The position numbers were made by a program, and so were the translations under genes. Below the pieces are notes generated by a model. It was not told the DNA's origin. It saw only the letters and a list, made by a program, of their open reading frames with translations, and did not search any database. Of a stretch of DNA of 41,079 nt, positions 34,794 to 41,079 are shown piece after piece (the stretch's first letter is position 1; each line of letters begins with the position of its first letter). Origin of the DNA: Lentisphaeria bacterium (lineage in GTDB: Bacteria; Verrucomicrobiota; Lentisphaeria; Victivallales; Victivallaceae); contig JAFVUZ010000262.1 in the NCBI GenBank assembly GCA_017502435.1, forward strand, positions 1-41,079, in the 5' to 3' direction.

Positions 34794-36719
34794 CTAAGCG
34801 GATTTTTTCTGCAGTTCAACAAGTATCTGATCAAAATTACGGTAATAACGCTTGTACGGCAGAGCATCTATTTCATCCCATGGGAGATGATTTTTGCTGA
34901 AACGCTCACCGATTTCCATCTCTTCGGTCAGAGACGGAATGGCAATATCCGCAGCAATACCCAGCTGCTGAACTGAAGAACCGTTGACACGGTAAAAAAC
35001 CGAAGATTCATACTGCAGTGACCCGGCATCAAAATTTATCGGAATCAAAGAGAAAAGGTCATTGAGTTTTATAACTTCAAGCACAGTTCCTTTCCCGAAT
35101 GAACCGCTGTCTCCGACAATAAATGCACGCTGATAATCACGCATTGCTCCGGAGAAAATCTCTGAAGCACTGGCAGACATACGGCTGTTGAGAATGACCA
35201 TCGGCCCATCATATGCAATATAATTATTGTCACGGTCATTACGTACAGCCAAACGTCCGTTGCGGTCACGGATTTGAACTACCGGACCGTTTATAAACAG
35301 ACCTGCCAGCTGGATTGCCTCCAGCAGACTGCCGCCGCCGTTGGCACGCAAATCAATGACGATGCCGTCAACTTTTTCTTTTTTGAAATCGGCAAGGATT
35401 TTGTCAACGTCACGAGTGACGCTGCGGTAATCTTTTCTGCCTGCAAAGGCACCTTCAAAGTCCATATAAAAACTCGGAATTTTAATAACACCGATTTTTT
35501 TCTGTACGGCATCTTTGCCGATTGTACGGATGGAACCTTTGGCACCGGCTTCTTTGAGTTCAACTTTCTGGCGGACGATTTCGATAAACTGCGGCTTTGC
35601 ATTTTTTCCTTTATCGCCGGGCAGGATCGCCAGACGGACGACGGAACCTTCCTTGCCCCGGATAAGTTTTACGGCATTTGAAACGGACATATTGACGACA
35701 TCGACCATTTTTCCGTTTTTCCCCTGCCCGACAGCGATGATACGATCCTCTTTTTTGAGTCTGCCGTCTTTGGCGGCAGGGCCTCCCGGAACGATTTCAA
35801 CGACACGGATAAGTCCGTCTTCACTGGTCAGAGTTGCTCCGATACCGGACAGAGAAAGGCTCATGCGGATATCAAAATCCTCATTGCTTTTGGGCGAAAG
35901 ATAACTCGAATGCGGTCCGTAAACCTGAGCCACTGCGGTCAGATAAATATCCAACACGTCAAGAATATTTTTCTGAGAAACTTCATTATTTATATCTTTG
36001 AGGTGATTCAGGATTTTTGCCTTCGGGTCTTTGCTGTCCCAAAGTGTACGGATTTTTTCGATTTTTTTATCTTCGGCGGTCTCTTTGCTGCTGTCATGAT
36101 TTTCCGCCATCATTTTTTCATACAAGCGGAGATTGAGCAATTCATTTTTCAAATTCTTCCGCCAGAGATCAAGCATATCATTATAATTTGCAGCCCGTGC
36201 AGCCTTGCGGCGGTCTGGTATGATATACTCTTCACGGTCAAAATTAAAACCTGCATTGAGAGTCTTTTCAGCAAAATCGCGATATTCACCGATTCTTTTT
36301 TTATACAAATCAAAAACTTCAAAAGCAAATGATGCATCACCTTCTTCAAGCATATCATCAAGTTTATTATAGTGTTTGCTCAAATTTTTTATATCTTCCT
36401 GATTGAAATAAATTCTGGAAGGATCAAGCATATCAAGATACTTATCAAAAACTTTATGAGAAAAATCATCATCATGTTTCTGAGCCCGATAGTGACGTGA
36501 TTTCAAAATTGAAATGACATTACGTGTAACATAACGGATACGGACGGCATTTGATTTTTGTTTAGCATCCTCACAGAATGAATAAGATTGGCTGCTTTCA
36601 CTGCTCAATGCCGCATTTACAGAATTGATAAAACTGCCGGAAAAAAATATAAAAGCTCCGACTGCAGTAAAAATTATCAAACTACTGACAACAGCATTTA
36701 TTTTCGCTTTATAACTCAT
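34794..36719 (-). CDS. prc: tail-specific / C-terminal processing protease Prc (ends at an in-frame TAG)
   Basis: Periplasmic S41 protease that degrades or trims envelope proteins. As read it has 641 residues: a signal anchor (~5-30), a long N-terminal helical domain (YLDMLDPSRIYFNQED is typical), and a PDZ domain (SGIGATLTSEDGLIRVVEIVPGGPAAKDGRLKKEDRIIAVG). The S41 core follows, with DLRANGGGSLLEAI, the catalytic Ser region SASASE (about 515-520) and catalytic Lys in FGKGTV (about 543). The chain then reaches ILVELQKKSA and stops at TAG. The missing 83 residues follow in the same frame. I took the ATG at 36719, two bases after the HTH gene; a TTG two codons earlier would overlap that stop. 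Confidence 0.9.
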   Translation of the reverse strand: MSYKAKINAVVSSLIIFTAVGAFIFFSGSFINSVNAALSSESSQSYSFCEDAKQKSNAVRIRYVTRNVISILKSRHYRAQKHDDDFSHKVFDKYLDMLDPSRIYFNQEDIKNLSKHYNKLDDMLEEGDASFAFEVFDLYKKRIGEYRDFAEKTLNAGFNFDREEYIIPDRRKAARAANYNDMLDLWRKNLKNELLNLRLYEKMMAENHDSSKETAEDKKIEKIRTLWDSKDPKAKILNHLKDINNEVSQKNILDVLDIYLTAVAQVYGPHSSYLSPKSNEDFDIRMSLSLSGIGATLTSEDGLIRVVEIVPGGPAAKDGRLKKEDRIIAVGQGKNGKMVDVVNMSVSNAVKLIRGKEGSVVRLAILPGDKGKNAKPQFIEIVRQKVELKEAGAKGSIRTIGKDAVQKKIGVIKIPSFYMDFEGAFAGRKDYRSVTRDVDKILADFKKEKVDGIVIDLRANGGGSLLEAIQLAGLFINGPVVQIRDRNGRLAVRNDRDNNYIAYDGPMVILNSRMSASASEIFSGAMRDYQRAFIVGDSGSFGKGTVLEVIKLNDLFSLIPINFDAGSLQYESSVFYRVNGSSVQQLGIAADIAIPSLTEEMEIGERFSKNHLPWDEIDALPYKRYYRNFDQILVELQKKSA

Positions 36720-36721
36720 TT

Positions 36722-37246
36722 TCAAAATTCTTTCCGGCGTTTTTTCATCTCTTCAACGGCACAATCAACAACATTCATCAGAAACTCTTCACGGTATTCA
36801 GCTTTGATGGCACGGAAAAGAGAAAGTATATTATTTTCTTCACTTGAAAGTTCTTTTATCTCAGTCATCACGACATCTTCTTTGCGGACTGCATCAGTAA
36901 AGTCGGCAGTAAAAGCACGGCGGTCGTCTTTGCGGAGAGAACTGAAAGTATCGATCAGAACCTTTTCATCACTGTTAAGGTCATCAAGATAATGCCCCAT
37001 TCTCGGAGCACTGCCGATACGGACTGGGCGTACTTCATTTACTTCTGCTTCTTTGAGCAGAATATAACGGCGGATTTCAGGATAAATCTGACGGAGAGTG
37101 TCACTGGGGGCATATTTACCCTTGCGGTCACTGAAACGGCGGAGAGTTTTTTTACCTACGCCGGTACGTTTTGAAAGTTCACCGAGCGAAACTGCCTGCA
37201 GGCACTTTTCAAATGCTTTAGCTATATCATCATTAATTTTTTTCAT
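36722..37246 (-). CDS. HTH-domain protein upstream of prc
   Basis: 174 residues. The N-terminal ~65 residues contain a helix-turn-helix of the Xre/lambda-repressor kind (SLGELSKRTGVGKKTLRRFSD, then YAPSDTLRQIYPEIRRYI). The rest is highly charged and helical, with ELSSEENNILSLFRAIKAEY. I do not recognise the C-terminal part. Probably a DNA-binding regulator, possibly of itself and prc. It has its own promoter (37285-37313) and GGAAAA before the ATG. Its stop is two bases before the prc start. Confidence 0.75.
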   Translation of the reverse strand: MKKINDDIAKAFEKCLQAVSLGELSKRTGVGKKTLRRFSDRKGKYAPSDTLRQIYPEIRRYILLKEAEVNEVRPVRIGSAPRMGHYLDDLNSDEKVLIDTFSSLRKDDRRAFTADFTDAVRKEDVVMTEIKELSSEENNILSLFRAIKAEYREEFLMNVVDCAVEEMKKRRKEF

Positions 37247-37284
37247 TTTTCCACATCCGATCTTTAATTTTGCAATTCTACAGA

Positions 37285-37313
37285 AATATAATATATAAAA
37301 GGTTATTTTTCAA
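37285..37313 (-). promoter_or_regulatory. sigma70-like promoter of the HTH-prc pair
   Basis: On the - strand TTGAAA (37308-37313) and TATATT (37285-37290) are separated by 17 bases, within the 70-base gap after the helicase gene. The -10 box is 38 bases from the ATG at 37246. Confidence 0.65.
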
Positions 37314-37316
37314 ACT

Positions 37317-39344
37317 CTATTTATCCAAGATTGAGAAAATTTTTGCAAATGCTGCTTTCATATCATCTTTGGAAAGCGTTTTTATGAAATCATCAGGCTG
37401 TCCGGTCTGCAGAGAATCTGACGGCAGAAGATGCAGAAACGGCGACTCAATACGGCTCTTGCGTTGGCCTTTGACATAACGTTCACGTGAACAGGTCAGA
37501 AAGAGTTCTTTTTTGGCTCTGGTGATAGCGACATAAAAAAGACGTTTCTCCTCGTCCAGCGAACCTTCCTCCAATGAACGTTCATGCGGAAATGAATCTT
37601 TCTCCATCGCCACCAGAAAAACGACCGGATATTCAAGACCTTTTGAAGCATGAACCGTGGAAAGAGTAACTCCGGGTTCTTTTTTCTCCTCAGTACGGTC
37701 ATTTTCTTCAAGGAGCGAAAAACTTTCAAGATAAGCCTCAAGCGACGGAGGTTCGGAACACTTGTTTTCATACTGGCTGATGGCAGAAATAAATTCATCC
37801 ACGTTTTCACGGCGGCTGCGGGCATCGTCAATATCTTTATACATTTTCTGCATTCCGTCAAGGAAACCGACTTCCCGCAAAAAAGAACTTATTTTGCCGG
37901 CAAGATTTCCCGGCACGGTAAATACTTCACGGGCATGGGCGAATGCGGCGGTAAGTTCCTTTGCCGCAGCTGCCCCCTTGCCGGAAACAGCATTCAAAAA
38001 TTCATCTTTTTCGATCAGCCGGAGCATTGGAGTTTTTTGAGCGAGATACATCTCTTTCAATATTTCGACTGCTTTTTGAGCCAATCCACGCGGAGGCGTA
38101 CCTAAAATACGCAAAAAACTCTGATTGTCACGCTCATTGACCACAAGTTTCAGATATGCAACCGCATCTTTGATCTCTTTGCGGTTATAAAATTCCTGAC
38201 CGCCGACCAGAGTATAAGGTATCTCCGCCTGACGCAAACCGTTTTCAAGTTCACGCGACAGATGATTTGAACGGTATAAAATGGCAAAATCCTGATATGA
38301 AAGTTCCGGATTTTCTCCCATTTTCTGCCGTATCATACTTGCAATAAATTCAGATTCTTTTTCGCCGTTTTCTGCATTTACAGCAATCAAATCGGCACCG
38401 TCACCCAATTTTGACCACAACTGTTTGTCATGGCGGGCAGTATTGGTACGAATAACCGCATTGGCGGCGTTGAGAATTTTGTTGGTGGAGCGGTAATTCT
38501 GCTCCAGTTTTATTTCACAGGTCCCGGGGAAAAGATTCGGGAAGTCCAGAATATTTTCGATTTCAGCTCCACGCCAGCCGTAAATACTCTGATCATCATC
38601 ACCGACGACACACAAATTGCAGCGTTCCCCGGCAAGCATTTTTATAACTTTGAACTGGGCGGCATTGGTATCCTGATATTCATCGACCAGCAAATACTGA
38701 TAACGCTCCTGATATCGCTGCAGAATTTCCGGAAACTCACTGAAAAGACGATAGACCAGCATGATCATATCATCAAAGTCAACCATATTCTGAAGTTCCA
38801 GAAGTTCCTGATAGGTAAAATACAAGGCACTTGCCATAACATCAATATCTGTTTCAGCAATCTGTCTTGCATCCTGCGGAGTAAGAAGTTGATTTTTCCA
38901 TGACCCGATGCGGGCGGTAAGCACTCCGAGACTGCACTCATCTTTGCTCCACCCAAGTTGTGCGACCGCCTGCTTGAAAAGTCCCTGCTGATCTGTCGTA
39001 TCCGCAATGGTAAAGCCCGGCAGATACCCCAAATGCCGTATATCCTGACGCAGAACCTTGACACAAAAGGCATGAAATGTCCCCAGTGTCACTTTGGAGG
39101 CACTGTCAGGATCTACCAGAGATGCCAGACGTTCCCGCATCTCTCTTGCCGCTTTGTTGGTAAAGGTCAATCCCAGTATCGACTGCGGTTTGATACCGCT
39201 TGACAGCATATATGCAATACGGTAAGTGATAACTCTGGTCTTGCCGGTACCTGCACCTGCAAGCACCAGCACCGGACCGTTTACAGTCTGAACGGCTTTC
39301 TGCTGTTCGGGGTTGAGGACTTTTAAAATCTCTTCACAGGTCAT
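37317..39344 (-). CDS. UvrD/PcrA/Rep-type superfamily 1 DNA helicase
   Basis: ATP-driven 3'-5' DNA helicase used in repair and replication restart. The 675-residue length fits Rep/PcrA. Motifs in order: I LAGAGTGKTRVITYR, Ia LTFTNKAAREMRERL, II LLVDEYQDTN, III GDDDQSIYGWRGAE, IV EQNYRST, V TVHASKGLEYPVVF and VI RLFYVAITRAKKEL. It starts at an ATG with AGGAAA upstream, 14 bases after purO, and ends in TAG. Pairing with the PurO gene looks incidental. I cannot say which of UvrD, PcrA or Rep it replaces. Confidence 0.95.
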   Translation of the reverse strand: MTCEEILKVLNPEQQKAVQTVNGPVLVLAGAGTGKTRVITYRIAYMLSSGIKPQSILGLTFTNKAAREMRERLASLVDPDSASKVTLGTFHAFCVKVLRQDIRHLGYLPGFTIADTTDQQGLFKQAVAQLGWSKDECSLGVLTARIGSWKNQLLTPQDARQIAETDIDVMASALYFTYQELLELQNMVDFDDMIMLVYRLFSEFPEILQRYQERYQYLLVDEYQDTNAAQFKVIKMLAGERCNLCVVGDDDQSIYGWRGAEIENILDFPNLFPGTCEIKLEQNYRSTNKILNAANAVIRTNTARHDKQLWSKLGDGADLIAVNAENGEKESEFIASMIRQKMGENPELSYQDFAILYRSNHLSRELENGLRQAEIPYTLVGGQEFYNRKEIKDAVAYLKLVVNERDNQSFLRILGTPPRGLAQKAVEILKEMYLAQKTPMLRLIEKDEFLNAVSGKGAAAAKELTAAFAHAREVFTVPGNLAGKISSFLREVGFLDGMQKMYKDIDDARSRRENVDEFISAISQYENKCSEPPSLEAYLESFSLLEENDRTEEKKEPGVTLSTVHASKGLEYPVVFLVAMEKDSFPHERSLEEGSLDEEKRLFYVAITRAKKELFLTCSRERYVKGQRKSRIESPFLHLLPSDSLQTGQPDDFIKTLSKDDMKAAFAKIFSILDK

Positions 39345-39358
39345 GAATTTTTTCCTGC

Positions 39359-39994
39359 TTAAATTGTTTTGACTGCAATATCAAAATCGCCTTTGTCGCA
39401 AACTACGCAGGCAGCGGCAACAGGATTTTCAAAATCAGCAAAAACACCGCCGGAAACAACATAGTCACACGCTGCAGCTGCATCAGCAACATCAAATGCA
39501 GAATCAAGATTTTTGTCTGCAGGACAATTTTTTTCGTAAGTTGAAATATAGAAAGCCTGACCGTTTTTAAGTTCAAATTCACGGACGAGAACTGCATCCT
39601 TGCGGATAATACCGAGAAAACCTCTGGTACCGTTCATTTCAACTGCACCGACAATGCGGGGAGTATCCAGAGAATCATGTTCATAATCCAATGCCAGCAA
39701 ACCCAGAGTCATTGCATCACGAACCGGCATACCTGCAGCGATTTTTTCTGCAATGGGGTCAGTCTGTGAACCGTTGCTGACAACTGCATAATCTCCTGCA
39801 ATACGGACGCAGTTGTAGGTAATATACGGGTTTTTCTGCAGATCGCCTTCAAAACCGGGACGGGGCATAACAGCAACTTTGTCACCCATTTTGACAGTCT
39901 GACGGTTGGGGAATGAACGTGAAGAAACACGGTACATGGCAACATTTTTGCCATCATTGGTTCTGCCGATTGAAACGATACGACCTAAATACAT
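39359..39994 (-). CDS. purO: archaeal-type IMP cyclohydrolase
   Basis: Closes the ring of FAICAR to give IMP, the last step of purine synthesis. The 211-residue protein opens with MYLGRIVSIGRTNDGK, then YRVSSRSFPNRQ and NPYITYNCVRIAGDYAVVSNGS. Next come TDPIAEKIAAGMPVRDA and LLALDYEHDSLDTPRI. Those blocks agree closely with PurO of methanogens. Bacteria normally use the unrelated C-terminal domain of PurH for this step. The whole fold is covered without gaps. AAAGGAG lies before the ATG. It is 26 bases after the sodium symporter gene. If the genome also carries purH, the role here may be a back-up or a related nucleotide reaction. Confidence 0.92.
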   Translation of the reverse strand: MYLGRIVSIGRTNDGKNVAMYRVSSRSFPNRQTVKMGDKVAVMPRPGFEGDLQKNPYITYNCVRIAGDYAVVSNGSQTDPIAEKIAAGMPVRDAMTLGLLALDYEHDSLDTPRIVGAVEMNGTRGFLGIIRKDAVLVREFELKNGQAFYISTYEKNCPADKNLDSAFDVADAAAACDYVVSGGVFADFENPVAAACVVCDKGDFDIAVKTI

Positions 39995-40020
39995 TTTTTT
40001 ACTCCTTTATATTATATATG

Positions 40021-41079
40021 TTAAAAAACTTGAGTCAATCCGACTACATTCATAAATACGATCCAGATAACAATAGGTACAAAAAAACGGATAAGCACCG
40101 CCCACAACGAGAGCATTGTCACTCCGGAGAAATCATTGCGTCTGATCCCTGAAAGCAAAGTCCACAAATTGACATTGACGATATTTCCTGCCCCTTTGCC
40201 AAGCTCCTTGACCGCATGTCTCGTACCCCATACCCAGCCGACAAACAACGCAGTAAAAAGTCCTGACAACGGCAAAAACCAGTTTGAACAGATAGTATCA
40301 AGCATATCAAAGAAACTGCCTGAAACATATTTTTCGCCGAAAACAGCATCCAGACCTTTTTTAAGCCATGCCAATTTATCCCAGTTGGCAACACTCAATG
40401 CAGAACCGACACCGAAAATCGTAATGACGATTGCAGAGCCGACAAGAGCTTTAATTCGTGATATTTTGAACTGATCACTTAAAAATGCAACAGAGATTTC
40501 AAGCAGACTCATACCGCTGGTGATCGCTGCAATCGAAAGCATCAAAAAGAAAAATCCGCACCATACCGCACCGCCCGGAATCTTGCTGAATGCGGCAGGA
40601 AGAATTTCAAAAATCAGACTCGGTCCCTGTGCTTCGTTGAATCCCATGGCAAAAACTGCCGGAAAAATCGCCAATCCTGCCATAATTGAAGCCACAGTAT
40701 CAAACAATGCGATCTGAAATGATGCTTTGAAAAGATTTTGTTTGGAATTGAGATAACTTCCGTAGGTAATAATAATTCCCATTGCCAGACTCAATGTGTA
40801 GAATGAGTGTCCCAGAGCGTCAAGTATGCCCTCTCGGCTCAATTTACTGAAATCAGGATAGAGGAAAAATCTGACACCTTTTCCTGCACCTTCAAGCATA
40901 AGGTTGCGGATAATCAGAACAATCAGCAAAACAAAAAGTGCCGGCATGAGGATTTTTGACCAGCGTTCAATACCGTTTTTGACACCGCCGACCAGAATTA
41001 AAACGCACAATATCATAAAAATCAGCATACAGCCGACTGACGCATAAGGATTGGAAATAAACGCTCCGAAAACTTCACC
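40021..41079 (-). CDS. sodium-dependent (NSS/SNF family) transporter, C-terminal part; N-terminus beyond the window
   Basis: The frame stays open to the last base, so the gene begins outside; the part shown is about 352 codons. An NSS protein usually has 11-12 helices; roughly the last eight to nine are seen. Typical strings are GGVKNGIERWSKILMP, GVRFFLYPDFSKL, LGHSFYTLSLAMGIIITYGSY and FAMGFNEAQGPSLIFEILP. Members carry amino acids or related amines with sodium in the cytoplasmic membrane; the substrate cannot be given. It ends with TAA at 40021 and is followed by purO. Confidence 0.9.
   Translation of the reverse strand, partial: GEVFGAFISNPYASVGCMLIFMILCVLILVGGVKNGIERWSKILMPALFVLLIVLIIRNLMLEGAGKGVRFFLYPDFSKLSREGILDALGHSFYTLSLAMGIIITYGSYLNSKQNLFKASFQIALFDTVASIMAGLAIFPAVFAMGFNEAQGPSLIFEILPAAFSKIPGGAVWCGFFFLMLSIAAITSGMSLLEISVAFLSDQFKISRIKALVGSAIVITIFGVGSALSVANWDKLAWLKKGLDAVFGEKYVSGSFFDMLDTICSNWFLPLSGLFTALFVGWVWGTRHAVKELGKGAGNIVNVNLWTLLSGIRRNDFSGVTMLSLWAVLIRFFVPIVIWIVFMNVVGLTQVF

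Noticed and set aside
34794..34796. General reassignment of TAG to an amino acid in this genome
   Set aside because: TAG also ends the transglycosylase (11300-11302) and the helicase (37317-37319) at plausible family ends, so TAG appears to be a normal, rare stop.
34622..34867. An 81-codon frame on the - strand spanning the end of prc
   Set aside because: The family residues of Prc continue in the prc frame itself, not in this one; no frameshift is needed.
1..41079. CRISPR arrays, tRNA or rRNA genes, riboswitches
   Set aside because: No regularly spaced repeats, no cloverleaf-like sequence with a CCA end, and no conserved rRNA segments were seen by eye; a covariance-model scan could not be run.

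Overview
The window reads as chromosomal DNA of a diderm, peptidoglycan-making bacterium of moderately low GC. I would place it in the PVC group, most likely Lentisphaerota. The placement is inference. It rests on a DUF4838 glycosidase-like protein, an H-X9-DG motif protein, a plant/trypanosome-type phosphofructokinase, FloA-type flotillins and many small lipoproteins. MurE carries the DNPR signature for meso-diaminopimelate. Only three genes end in TAG; the rest end in TAA or TGA.

Layout. (A) 1-497 is a gene-poor, partly GC-rich left edge. It holds a possible recombinase tail, a dispersed repeat, a terminator and a sigma70-like promoter. (B) 498-6067 (+) is a five-gene operon: phosphofructokinase, a polytopic membrane protein, two tandem flotillins (FloA) and a small acidic membrane protein. 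(C) 6068-6380 is gene-free and holds a MITE-like repeat plus a 9-bp tandem repeat. (D) 6381-11878 (-) is a five-gene operon: lytic transglycosylase, DUF3047 protein, a lipoprotein/Na-Pi cotransporter/PhoU fusion, and the two subunits of class I fumarase. (E) aspS (11947-13755, -) has its own promoter and a strong terminator. (F) 13865-29966 (-) is a 16-gene gapless chain: secY, cmk, a ybgC-like thioesterase, manA, argS, rsmE, LysM lipoprotein, LptE/PqiC-like lipoprotein, thyX, pdxA, a SurA-like chaperone, a BamE-like lipoprotein, UDP-glucuronate decarboxylase, murF, murE and the H-X9-DG protein. (G) 30168-31979 (+) holds an SDR-family protein and a PHP phosphatase with a terminator between them. 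(H) 32136-34394 (-) is a secreted DUF4838 protein with its own promoter. (I) 34542-41079 (-) runs from an NSS-type sodium symporter (cut by the window end) through an archaeal-type IMP cyclohydrolase (PurO), a UvrD/PcrA helicase and an HTH protein to the tail-specific protease Prc.

Much of the content concerns the cell envelope: export (secY), outer-membrane chaperoning (SurA-like, BamE-like, LptE/PqiC-like), wall synthesis and turnover (murE, murF, SLT, LysM, Prc), nucleotide sugars (UXS, ManA) and lipid domains (FloA). The most unusual observation is an in-frame TAG in prc. It is followed, in the same frame, by 83 codons that clearly encode the conserved C-terminal domain of the protease. 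Other points of note are the bacterial PurO, the cotransporter fusion, the duplicated FloA with a shortened first copy, and an intergenic repeat family with an internally inverted segment.
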